Assembly: GCA_030628155.1 (NCBI GenBank)
Contig: DAOVRL010000103.1
Location: 1-16,092 of the forward strand
Length of the DNA stretch: 16,092 nucleotides
Direction: 5' to 3'
Source of the DNA: DAOVRL01 sp023128595
Lineage (GTDB): Bacteria > Planctomycetota > Phycisphaerae > Sedimentisphaerales > Anaerobacaceae
Made by a program: the position numbers and the translations under genes
Shown: positions 7,287 through 14,331 of the stretch, piece after piece
Layout: every line of letters begins with the position of its first letter
How positions within the stretch are numbered: the first letter of the stretch is position 1
Notes under the pieces: generated by a model
Databases searched by the model: none
The model's input: the letters and a program-made list of their open reading frames with translations, nothing else
Told to the model about the DNA's origin: nothing

Positions 7287-9011
7287 TCACGGCAGCTCGT
7301 ATTCCCCTTCGCTGAGCCAGCCGGCCGCGATAACAGCAAAGTCGCCGAAGTCGATTCTGCAATTGCCATCTATATCGGCACGCGAATCCAGGGAGCATCT
7401 GGGGGGACAGACCCTAATCTCGTCAATGTATATGGTGTCCTTGTCCTCGTCTGCTTGACCGGAGTTGGTTCCGTCGCCGAGGCCGATGGTTATCTTCTTT
7501 ACCTGGCTCAGGTCCAAGCCCCCGTCACTGAACTTACTCAGCTCAATAGTCCACTTCTGCCACATTTCGGTCCGAATTGCATAACTGTAAGGGTTGTCCA
7601 CTGCAACTGCCGAAGCGGGGCCTGTGGCATCTTCCAACTCCACATAGAGCCTCTGCTCGAGATTGTCGTCTTCACCGCGGAAGAACAGGGACAAGGCAGC
7701 AAGATTGCCTCTGGCCCAATCCTGAGCGGCGGCAAACGTTCGGGTGGCCTTAGTCAAGTACGGGGTAAACTGATTTTGGCATTCGTAGCGCATCGCTTTA
7801 CTGCCAGCGTACACCAGGTCCTCGCTCGTTTCGAGAAAGGTGTAGTTGTAGCCGTCGATATTGTCCGGCCAGGCGGCTTGTAAAGTGCCGTCATCAGAAT
7901 AGGACTCAAAATCGTCCACAGAGAGGCACCCGTCGGGCGTTCCTGCGGTCGTAAAGGTATAGACGTATCCCTCGACCGGGCTGACCTGCCATTGGTAGGT
8001 CTGGCCGAATTCGAGAGTGCCGGGGTCGTAGGTCGTACCGGCAGGCGTGATCTTCTTCATAGCTCCAGCCTTGCCGAACCACAGCTCGCGAGAAGTGGCA
8101 AAGGCCGCCTCAACCCAGCTCAGGTCGGCATCGACATCGACGCCTGTCGCACCGTCGGCCGGGCTCAAGCAGACCGCTGAAGGCCCGTCGGAGACAGATG
8201 AGACAGTATCGAAGGTAACATGATAACCGACCGGGGTAGGATTTTCATTTGTTGCGAAGACACCGCTCTTGCCGCCGGCTAATACTGGCCAGCCGTCGGG
8301 GATATCCGAGTTCTCCCAGGGGTCCCGGCCGCCCGTATCGACCATTGTCGGGGTCCTCACGAGCAGGGGACCGCCTTTATACTCATAGATGCTTCCCGTC
8401 ACATATACGGGGTCCGAGCCGACCACGTCAAGCTCAACGTAGCGGCTGCGGACGTGGTCCAGGCCGGGTACCGGAACCTCCGGCATGTAGGTCCCCATAA
8501 TCGCATCATCGTTCATAAAAATCTTCATGATTTCGATTCTCACTCTGCGGGGGCCGTCCTCCCAGTGATAGAACAGGGTGTAGGCACCGATGGCAACCAT
8601 GCCGGGCGCGCCAGTCATCTGACCATCCGGGTCGATGAACCAATTTCCCCTGGCGGCTATGCCGGAGTAATTGCGGGAGGCATCGCCCATAACATTGACA
8701 ACCGCGCCGACGCGGACGTCGCTGAAATCTTCAGCACAGAAGCCCATTCCAAACGCCGAACCATAGCTGCCGCCGCCCAGGTCGAATGGGGTGCTTTCAT
8801 CCAAACCGAGATAATCATCATCGCCGGGGCCGTCTTTAATAAGGTGAGTAAACGTCCCGGTCACGGCGGGATAGCAGCCAAACGTCCAGGTCAGGTCGAA
8901 ATCATTGCCGCCGAACGTCTCCGACCAATTGGCCTGCGCGACGTTGTTCACCGCAATAATCAATCCTGCCACAAAACAGGTTGTCAGGATATTTCCTATT
9001 CTCTTGGACAT
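7287..9011 (-). CDS. Large secreted multidomain protein, paralogue of 9099-10835
   Basis: A 574-residue protein. The start at 9009-9011 is preceded by AGGAG at a 7-base spacing and begins the signal peptide (MSKRIGNILTTCF...VAQA, cleavage near 27). Order: N-terminal domain ~28-275 opening NWSETFGGNDFDLTW, lectin- or jelly-roll-like in pattern but unnamed; a fibronectin III-like module ~276-356 (LSPADGATGVDVDADLSW ... FGQTYQWQV ... YTFTT); a carbohydrate-binding-like beta module ~361-537 (CLSVDDFESYSDDGTLQAAW ... IYIDEIRVCP); and one dockerin-like calcium loop ~545-566 (DIDGNCRIDFGDF, AAGWL). It ends YELP. No catalytic motif was found, so binding of an extracellular polysaccharide is a guess from architecture. 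Only 87 bases separate it from the upstream paralogue, with no terminator, so co-transcription is likely. Confidence 0.85.
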   Translation of the reverse strand: MSKRIGNILTTCFVAGLIIAVNNVAQANWSETFGGNDFDLTWTFGCYPAVTGTFTHLIKDGPGDDDYLGLDESTPFDLGGGSYGSAFGMGFCAEDFSDVRVGAVVNVMGDASRNYSGIAARGNWFIDPDGQMTGAPGMVAIGAYTLFYHWEDGPRRVRIEIMKIFMNDDAIMGTYMPEVPVPGLDHVRSRYVELDVVGSDPVYVTGSIYEYKGGPLLVRTPTMVDTGGRDPWENSDIPDGWPVLAGGKSGVFATNENPTPVGYHVTFDTVSSVSDGPSAVCLSPADGATGVDVDADLSWVEAAFATSRELWFGKAGAMKKITPAGTTYDPGTLEFGQTYQWQVSPVEGYVYTFTTAGTPDGCLSVDDFESYSDDGTLQAAWPDNIDGYNYTFLETSEDLVYAGSKAMRYECQNQFTPYLTKATRTFAAAQDWARGNLAALSLFFRGEDDNLEQRLYVELEDATGPASAVAVDNPYSYAIRTEMWQKWTIELSKFSDGGLDLSQVKKITIGLGDGTNSGQADEDKDTIYIDEIRVCPPRCSLDSRADIDGNCRIDFGDFAVIAAGWLSEGEYELP

Positions 9012-9098
9012 GATTTTTCTCCTGAACTGTATCTTTCTGTTGTACATGTCAGTCCTCGCAGACTGTTAGCTAACACTTACCCAAGTGGTTGTTGGTTA

Positions 9099-10835
9099 TC
9101 ACGGCAGCTCGTATGTTCCCTCGGTAAGCCAGATGCTACCGATAACGGCAATGTCACCGAAGTCTATCCTGCAATTTCCGTCTGCATCGCCGGCCAGATT
9201 TAAGGAGCATCTGCGCGGACAGACCCTGATCTCGTCGATGTATATCATATCGTAGTCCGCATCCGGCTGGCCCGAGTTAGTCCCGTCGCCCACGTGCAGG
9301 GTGATCTTCTTTATCTGGTCGAGGTGAACACCATTGTCGCCGAACTGACTGAGCTCAACAACCCACTTCTGCCACATCTCGGTCTGAACCGCGTAAGCAT
9401 AAGGCTCCGGGACCGCAGGCATCTCATGTGCATTGGTAAGCGCATCTTCCAACCCCACGTAGAGCTTCTGCTCGTAATTGTCCCCGTCACCATGAAGGTA
9501 CAGATACAAAGCAGTAAGACCGGCCCTGGTCCAATCCTGCGGGTCGGCATAAGTGTGCGTCAAGGTAGTCTCGTTCGGGTCGTACTGATTCTGGTAGTCA
9601 AATTTCAGCGATTGAGCGCCTCCATATACAATGCTGGTTTCAACGTGACCGTAGTTCCAGTTGTCGATATTGTCCGGCCAGGCGGCTTGTAAAATGCCGT
9701 CATCGGAATAGGACTCAAAATCGTCCACAGAGAGGCATCCGTCGGGCGTTCCTGCGGTCGTGAATGTGAATACCGGCCCCTCGACCGTGCCGCCTGTGCC
9801 AATCTGATTTACCTGCCACTGATAGGTCTGGCCGAATTCGAGGGTGTCGGGGTCGTAAGTCGTACCATCGGCAGAGACCTTCTTCATGGCTGCGGCCTTG
9901 CCGAACCACAGCTCGCGGGAGGTCGCAAAGGCCGCCTCAACCCAGCTCAGGTCGGCATCGATATCGACGCCTGTCGCACCGTCGGCCGGGCTCAGACAAA
10001 CCGCTACGGGACCGGCAGAGGCCGACGAGACGGTATCGAAGGTCACGTGGTATCCCTCGGGATTCGACCGCTCATTCTGGCCAAATATGCCGCTATAGCC
10101 GTTCATGAAGCCGCCCGGTTTGTCGGCGGGGATCTCAGGATCCATCTCCCAGGGATCGAAAACATCCGTATCCACGAGAGTGCTGGTCTTGGCGACCAGG
10201 GGGCCGCCCTTGTACTCATAGAGATAGCCGGTGACATAGACGGGATCGGAGCCGATGACATCCAGGGCGGCGTAGAAGCTGCGGGCGTTATTCAGGCCCG
10301 GCACGGCAACATCAAAATTTTGGGCCATCCGGTTCCGATTCCATATGACCTTCTCGATATCAATCAACAAGTTCGGCGGCCAGTCTTCCCAGTTGATGTG
10401 CATTACGTAGGCGTCTGCAACGATGCCGGGCACGCCTGTTATCGTGCCACTATCCATGAAGTAGTCGGCTCTGGCTCCCATGCCGTGATAGAAAGAGGAA
10501 GCATCGCCGGTGACATTAACGACTGTCCCGATCCGCACATCGGTAAAGGTCTCAGACTCGACAAAACCGATACCGAAGGCCGAGCCGTAGCTGCCCGTGT
10601 CCTCGTCGAACTTAGTCGCCTCATCAATACTGAGATAGTCATCATCGCCGGGGCCGTCTATTATCGTCTGAGTAAACGTCCCGGTCACGGCGGGGTAGCA
10701 GCCCCACGTCCAGGTCAGGTCGAAATCATTGCCGCCGAACGTCTCCGACCAATTGGCGTGCGCGGTGCCGCTCACCGCGACAATCCACACTACTACTGCA
10801 CAAATTGTTAGCACATTTCTTACTTTCTTGGACAT
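9099..10835 (-). CDS. Large secreted multidomain protein, first gene of the paralogue pair
   Basis: A 578-residue protein with the same architecture as its neighbour at 7287: signal peptide (MSKKVRNVLTICAVVVW...AHA), N-terminal domain opening NWSETFGGNDFDLTW, a module with LSPADGATGVDIDADLSW, a module opening CLSVDDFESYSDDGILQAAW and ending YIDEIRVCP, and a dockerin-like loop DADGNCRIDFGDI. It also ends YELP. Several DNA blocks are nearly identical between the two genes, while stretches such as residues ~110-180 have diverged. The start at 10833-10835 has an ideal AAAGGAGGA. The frame stays open upstream because the start region itself is duplicated (10823-10889). A possible -10, TAGAAT, lies about 70 bases upstream of the ATG, but no good -35 is spaced from it. 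Function unknown; the architecture suggests carbohydrate binding. Confidence 0.85.
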   Translation of the reverse strand: MSKKVRNVLTICAVVVWIVAVSGTAHANWSETFGGNDFDLTWTWGCYPAVTGTFTQTIIDGPGDDDYLSIDEATKFDEDTGSYGSAFGIGFVESETFTDVRIGTVVNVTGDASSFYHGMGARADYFMDSGTITGVPGIVADAYVMHINWEDWPPNLLIDIEKVIWNRNRMAQNFDVAVPGLNNARSFYAALDVIGSDPVYVTGYLYEYKGGPLVAKTSTLVDTDVFDPWEMDPEIPADKPGGFMNGYSGIFGQNERSNPEGYHVTFDTVSSASAGPVAVCLSPADGATGVDIDADLSWVEAAFATSRELWFGKAAAMKKVSADGTTYDPDTLEFGQTYQWQVNQIGTGGTVEGPVFTFTTAGTPDGCLSVDDFESYSDDGILQAAWPDNIDNWNYGHVETSIVYGGAQSLKFDYQNQYDPNETTLTHTYADPQDWTRAGLTALYLYLHGDGDNYEQKLYVGLEDALTNAHEMPAVPEPYAYAVQTEMWQKWVVELSQFGDNGVHLDQIKKITLHVGDGTNSGQPDADYDMIYIDEIRVCPRRCSLNLAGDADGNCRIDFGDIAVIGSIWLTEGTYELP

Positions 10836-10873
10836 GATAGTTCCTCCTTTACTGCCCCCGTTTCTTCGGACAT
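10820..10873 (-). CDS. Possible 17-codon leader ORF overlapping the start of the 9099-10835 gene
   Basis: An ATG at 10871-10873 is preceded by AAAGGAGGACGGTT, a strong ribosome-binding site. It opens a frame reading MSEETGAVKEELSCPRK and ends with TAA at 10820-10822, inside the downstream gene and in another frame. The main ATG (10833-10835) lies within it, an arrangement that would allow translational coupling. It may equally be a by-product of the start-region duplication. Confidence 0.3.
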   Translation of the reverse strand: MSEETGAVKEELSCPRK

Positions 10874-10889
10874 AACCGTCCTCCTTTAC
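10823..10889 (-). promoter_or_regulatory. Tandemly duplicated ribosome-binding site and start codon
   Basis: On the minus strand GTAAAGGAGGACGGTTATGT continues CCGAAGAAA (10889-10861). It recurs 37 bases later as GTAAAGGAGGAACTATCATG continuing TCCAAGAAAG (10852-10823). Both copies have a strong Shine-Dalgarno sequence followed by ATGTCC. Only the second ATG opens directly into the signal peptide in its own frame. Confidence 0.75.
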
Positions 10890-10922
10890 CATTTGGGAAA
10901 GCTGACAAGCCTTCCAAACCAC

Positions 10923-11057
10923 TTTATTCTACCCTAACCATCCGATAAATTCCAGGTATCTCTACAAAATTTCAGGAAATAGAGCATTTTGACCCCTCAG
11001 AACGGACGTGTGGGCCTTCATAGTCGAATTTCGGCGATTAAAAGTGTAGTTGCCAAG
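10923..11057. other. Intergenic segment upstream of the paralogue pair
   Basis: No gene seen. On the minus strand TAGAAT with a poor -35 (TGGAAT, 17 bases away) lies about 70 bases before the ATG at 10835, which is weak promoter evidence. Confidence 0.3.
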
Positions 11058-11183
11058 AAAAAAGGGCCGCAAATCCCGATTACGTCGGAACCCACAACCC
11101 AATCAAAGTGTCTTTCATACAGAGCTTCCAAGCTCCTGCCTCTGCGCAGCCGGCCGACAAGGCCTACGCCAATGATGAGGGCT
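11058..11183 (-). pseudogene. Decayed 3' end of a PEP-CTERM-type gene with its terminator
   Basis: The minus strand at about 11131-11183 reads EALIIGVGLVGRLRRGRSL, clearly related to the intact tails at 2293 (GALMLGSIGAGLVGWLRRRR) and 13296 (SALILGGIGVGFVAWLRRRR) at both protein and DNA level. The Trp has become Arg, one Arg has become Gly, and the stop codon is lost. Further down, 11058-11100 matches the terminator at 13224-13272, including the inner CCGA...TCGG hairpin and a T-run, but the outer stem is partly broken. No gene body remains upstream. Confidence 0.7.
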
Positions 11184-11340
11184 TCATACAGACTCTGCCG
11201 GTGAGCTTGAGCCTTTATGGTTTGACTCGTCCGTACTACGGCTTCCGAAAGCCGCAATTCCTGCTTGATCTGAGTCGTGTTTATGCCGATATGACATTAG
11301 AAGCACAGACCAATTGCTCGCAAAAGAAAGGCCGGCAAAA

Positions 11341-11772
11341 GTGAACAGGCGGAATTTGACCGAACACATTTCTACTACCAAGCCACCTTCAGAAAGCTTC
11401 TCACTTGCAGGCAGGATACAAAGCTTCAGGCATGCAATCCACGGCATCATCCTAATGCTCAAATCCCAGCACAACGCCTGGCTCCACGCCACCGCATCTC
11501 TTCTCGTCCTCGGCGCAGCTGCTTTCTTTCATCTTTCACCAATCGAGTGGTGCTGGATGGTTGTGGCGATCATGGCTGTTTGGACGGCGGAGGCATTGAA
11601 TACCGCCCTTGAATTCTTGGGCGATGTGGCCTCTCTTGAATTTCATCCTGTTGTGAAAAAAGCCAAGGATGTAGCGGCAGGCGCAGTGCTCATTTCCGCC
11701 ACGGGCTCTGTAGCGATTGCACTGCTGATCCTCGGTCCTCACATCCTCAAATATCTAACCTTCGCAAAATAG
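11341..11772 (+). CDS. dgkA: Diacylglycerol kinase / undecaprenol kinase
   Basis: A small integral membrane kinase of 143 residues that phosphorylates diacylglycerol or, in the Gram-positive-type subfamily, undecaprenol, recycling the lipid carrier for cell-wall and polysaccharide synthesis. Family signatures are clear: RIQSFRHAIHG and a soluble amphipathic segment, SQHNAWLHA, then the catalytic helix AEALNTALEFLGD containing the conserved Glu and Asn, and HPVVKKAKDVAAGAVL. Three membrane helices follow the usual pattern (about residues 43-62, 66-84 and 113-135). I chose the GTG at 11341 with AGAAAGG nine bases upstream; an in-frame TTG at 11314 would add nine residues. The gene converges on the TPR gene, 64 bases apart. 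It is unrelated in role to its exported neighbours except through envelope synthesis. Confidence 0.92.
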   Translation: MNRRNLTEHISTTKPPSESFSLAGRIQSFRHAIHGIILMLKSQHNAWLHATASLLVLGAAAFFHLSPIEWCWMVVAIMAVWTAEALNTALEFLGDVASLEFHPVVKKAKDVAAGAVLISATGSVAIALLILGPHILKYLTFAK

Positions 11773-11836
11773 CCCCTTTGCAGGAATGGCGGCCCACCTA
11801 CTGGCAGAAAAAGGCCCAACAGGAAATGGCTCCCGG

Positions 11837-12634
11837 CTAATTACTCTTAATAAGCTCGGAGAGGTCCTGCGCCAATCCGGGGTCTAATTCCTCCAATATT
11901 CTTTGCTGTTTCAGAGCCAAAGCCTGGTCGCCGATCCGAAGATAAGCCCTGCCGAGAGAGAACTGTGCTTGCGCGTGACGCTGGTCTGTTAAGATAACGT
12001 CTTTGAAGCACTCTACGGCTCGTTCATAGAGACCTGCCTGGAGATAGGCTTTGCCGGAGAGCACGTGCACTTCCGCGATATCCGGGTCAAGCTCTTTGGC
12101 TTGTCTGAAAGCCTTCATTGCTTCATCATATCGACCCGAATTGGAAAGAGCAAGGCCGAGAGACAGGTGCGCATAAGCAGAGTCCGGCTTTATTCTTATC
12201 GCTTGCTTCAAGAAGTCTATGGCTTCTGCATGACGACGCAGCCCGGAGTAAGTCTCACCAAGACCCAAACGAGCGTCAAAAGAATTGGGGTCTAATCTTA
12301 TGGCTTCTTTGTAGCTTTCTATTGCCTTTTGCGGAAGATTCGCCTCACGGTAAGCATTACCAAGCAGAACGTGTGCAGAAGGGTCATTTGGCTTCATCCC
12401 GACAAGTGTCACACAGGCCTTTATCGCTTCTTTCGGCCGACCGCAAGAAGTGTAATGTCTCCCAAGGAAAGCATACGCACCGTCCTTGTCCGGGTAAATA
12501 CTCGTTACTCGGCTGAGTATTCCCGCCTTGACGCTGTTCAAATCAATTAGCTCTAACTTGACAATCAAGATGACCGCAAAGCACAGTAGCAGCACAAGCT
12601 CCGACGCCAGGCGCCAATGCCGTTTTCGTTTCAT
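11837..12634 (-). CDS. Membrane-anchored tetratricopeptide-repeat protein
   Basis: A 265-residue protein with one N-terminal membrane helix (about residues 8-28, after the basic MKRKRHWR) and six consecutive TPR units from about residue 50 to the end. The units carry classical signatures, for example AHVLLGNAYREANLPQKAIE, ARLGLGETYSGLRRHAEAID and AHLSLGLALSNSGRYDEAMK, each ending LDP or a variant. The last repeat is imperfect. TPR arrays bind other proteins; no partner can be deduced. The start at 12632-12634 is chosen because GAAGGG is just upstream and the helix follows immediately; an open stretch of 63 codons upstream is Gly/Pro/Arg-rich and looks non-coding. A perfect hairpin CCTGTC-CGCA-GACAGG (12652-12667) lies just before the ribosome-binding site. 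Confidence 0.85.
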   Translation of the reverse strand: MKRKRHWRLASELVLLLCFAVILIVKLELIDLNSVKAGILSRVTSIYPDKDGAYAFLGRHYTSCGRPKEAIKACVTLVGMKPNDPSAHVLLGNAYREANLPQKAIESYKEAIRLDPNSFDARLGLGETYSGLRRHAEAIDFLKQAIRIKPDSAYAHLSLGLALSNSGRYDEAMKAFRQAKELDPDIAEVHVLSGKAYLQAGLYERAVECFKDVILTDQRHAQAQFSLGRAYLRIGDQALALKQQRILEELDPGLAQDLSELIKSN

Positions 12635-13223
12635 ATTGCCCTTCACGGCGACCTGTCCGCAGACAGGACTACCCATTTCAGACAAAAGATTCTTGGGAGT
12701 CTGCCTATTTTGCGGAATCCCGGAACGAACGCGACTGTTGAGCTTGTTGGCGCCGCCCGGGCTTTCCGGACATCCTCTGCCCGCACCTAAATCACGCCTA
12801 TTACCCAATCTGTTTCCTAACACGTGTAGAACTCCAAAAAGACCTTGTACGCGACCTCAGCGCAGTTACAGCGCGCCTCACTAAGCTAAAGTATACAAAA
12901 CAATCCGACCGTCCCAAAATCTTCCCCCTGCCCCGATTTCAAGACTATCTTCGCAAAGAAGACCGCGTTTTTGAGCTGAAAACGAATAGACAGCACTACT
13001 ACTCTGTCAAGAGTGAATCTGTTCCTTGTCATTCTGAACCTTTCGCTGCGCTCGAGGACAGGCTCCGCGAAGAATCTCAATTCTACGGCGGCAGTGGTTA
13101 TATTGCCAAGGCCGGATGCTTCGCTCCGCCCGGCATGACAGCTTAATTGCACTAACAAATCCAAATTTGACGGAGCACTACCTTCAGAGGGGTGGTGGGT
13201 GATCGTGTGGACTGGCTTAGGTG
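12635..13223. other. Intergenic region with a hairpin and a REP-like repeat
   Basis: No gene is supported. Near the TPR start lies the hairpin at 12652-12667. A -10-like TATACT on the minus strand at about 12891-12896 has no good -35. The region from 13028 is the palindromic element described separately. Confidence 0.5.
13028..13139. repeat. REP-like palindromic element of a second family
   Basis: The segment starts GTCATTCTGAACC and ends CCCGGCATGAC. Between them are CTTTCGCTGCGCTCGAGGAC and GATGCTTCGCTCCG, in the style of the widespread GTCATTCTGAACGAAG repeats. The ends are inverted (GTCAT/ATGAC) but imperfect. It shares word content, not close identity, with the 4463 element. Confidence 0.6.
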
Positions 13224-13272
13224 AAAAACAAAAGGGCTGCAAGCGCCGATTGAATCGGAACTCACAGCCCTT
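13224..13272 (-). terminator. Terminator of the 13296-13556 gene
   Basis: On the minus strand AAGGGCTG pairs perfectly with CAGCCCTT, enclosing a nested CCGAT-TCA-ATCGG hairpin, and is followed by TTGTTTTTC. It begins about 24 bases after the stop. This is the best-preserved member of the terminator family found at 2235, 3135 and 11058. Confidence 0.85.
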
Positions 13273-13295
13273 AGATTTCGGCTTAGTCACCGCTG

Positions 13296-13556
13296 TCAAA
13301 GCGTCCTGCGTCTGCGCAGCCAAGCAACGAATCCTACGCCGATGCCGCCAAGTATAAGAGCGGAGGGAACGGGGATAACGGGCGATTCGGAGGCCGGAAT
13401 CTTGCTTGGGGGAGGAACGTCAGAGGGAGAATTTTGGGACGCGTGGCGCCCGGACGATCCCCCGCCGCATCCTGTCAGGATTACTGCCGCGGCGATCAGG
13501 ATTGCAAAAATGCTGACAAACAGCCAATGCGTTTTTTGTTTGTTTTGTCTGGACAC
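13296..13556 (-). CDS. Mini-lipoprotein with a PEP-CTERM-like tail
   Basis: An 86-residue protein with a signal at each end. The N-terminus has a basic segment, a hydrophobic helix (WLFVSIFAILIAAAVILTGC) and lipobox LTGC, so Cys30 should be lipidated. After a Gly/Ser/Pro-rich linker of about 35 residues (GGGSSG ... PPPSKIPASESP) comes a sorting tail: VPSALILGGIGVGFVAWL then RRRRTL. There is no folded domain between the two. The start is a GTG with only a weak GAGAG ribosome-binding site. The gene has a consensus promoter 140 bases upstream and a strong terminator, so it is probably expressed. Its role is unknown; it could be a scaffold or processing substrate, or a degraded gene that lost its central domain. 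The C-terminal DNA is homologous to the tail at 2293. Confidence 0.65.
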   Translation of the reverse strand: MSRQNKQKTHWLFVSIFAILIAAAVILTGCGGGSSGRHASQNSPSDVPPPSKIPASESPVIPVPSALILGGIGVGFVAWLRRRRTL

Positions 13557-13697
13557 TCCATTTCTCTCTGTACACGTTTAGCACCGGATTACCAAACTTG
13601 CATCCTTGTAGCTCATTCTCATCAGAATTGCCGTCCTCAACGGTTGGCATATTGTGGGGAAAATCACCACCCCTCCATGACCTGAGATGTTTACTTC

Positions 13698-13726
13698 ATT
13701 ATATCTGATCAACAAGAGGATGTCAA
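13698..13726 (-). promoter_or_regulatory. Consensus sigma-70 promoter for the mini-lipoprotein gene
   Basis: On the minus strand TTGACA (13721-13726), a 17-base spacer, then TATAAT (13698-13703): both hexamers are perfect. The leader to the GTG at 13556 is about 135 bases. It holds an ATG at 13648-13650 in another frame, which I do not call as a gene. Confidence 0.85.
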
Positions 13727-13906
13727 GCAAAAACCCGATGGGAAATGGGGATTTCGCAGGGCCATTGGCGGCCCCTGTGATTCGTATGCCGGGGGACGAA
13801 GCGAAGGTATGACGAAGGAGTGTGTATCTGAGAATCAGGAGGAGATCGGCGATTCTACGAGCGCAGAGTTGCCCTCACAAGCGTTCTGGGAGATTGTGTG
13901 GACTGC

Positions 13907-14196
13907 CTATTGAGCTTGCGTTTTCGCCCGGTACAGCCAGGCAATCGTCACTACTATCAGTAGCAGTAAGAACACAGTCCCATAATCTTCTGCCGCTCAA
14001 CCCAAGCCGCTTTGAGGCCCGGGAGATTGCAGCACGTCGCGCAGACCCACGACCAGTGCAGGCAGATATGCAGCAGCATTGACGACGCCGTGGCTAAAGC
14101 AAGATAGAAATGCACCTTCCCGTAGCTGTGCCGCCCAAGTCCCCATAGGATCAATGCTTGGTCATCGCTGCAACCGCTGCCATCGCAACTGATAAA
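13907..14196 (-). pseudogene. Truncated and frameshifted DUF4405-family membrane protein
   Basis: One minus-strand frame reads LILWGLGRHSYGKVHFYLAL and then LLHICLHWSWV. This is the typical DUF4405 core, a cytochrome b561-like membrane protein with a GRHxWGxIHF motif and paired haem-type histidines. Just after AAWVER (near 13990) the frame is lost, and the second helix continues in another frame as EDYGTVFLLLLIVVTIAWLY to a TAG at 13907-13909. Upstream, an in-frame TAG at 14197-14199 removes the usual N-terminal helices. Both lesions indicate a dead gene, unless the frameshift is an assembly error. Confidence 0.7.
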
Positions 14197-14257
14197 CTAT
14201 CATCAAAAATGAATGCCCGAAAAATCCCTCGTACCGCCAATCTCCCCCAAAATAGCA

Positions 14258-14285
14258 GGGCCTATACCACAGCGAGTATAGGCCC
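14258..14285 (-). terminator. Probable terminator hairpin of the 14332-14904 gene
   Basis: A perfect 10-bp stem, GGGCCTATAC / GTATAGGCCC, with an 8-base loop lies about 45 bases past the stop codon. The T-run that follows on the minus strand (TGCTATTTT) is weak. Closer to the stop are the perfect palindrome ATTGGTTAACCAAT (14303-14316) and ATACTT-TTGAAC-AAGTAT (14315-14332). Confidence 0.55.
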
Positions 14286-14331
14286 CGAATTTGTACAAAC
14301 ACATTGGTTAACCAATACTTTTGAACAAGTA

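Noticed and set aside
8454..10811. Long plus-strand frames (about 250 codons each) opposite the paralogue pair
   Set aside because: Antisense shadows of the two conserved secreted proteins; similar in both because the genes are paralogous.
12635..12823. N-terminal extension of the TPR protein by 63 codons
   Set aside because: The extension is Gly/Pro/Arg-rich and precedes a membrane helix that begins right after a better-placed ATG with a ribosome-binding site.
12886..13323. Minus-strand open frame of 145 codons
   Set aside because: It overlaps the end of the mini-lipoprotein gene, its terminator and the REP-like element; its composition comes from the repeat.
13809..13913. Short plus-strand frame of 34 codons ending QAFWEIVWTAY
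   Set aside because: It reads smoothly and starts with ATG, but has no good ribosome-binding site and no known relative, and its end overlaps the DUF4405 remnant on the other strand.
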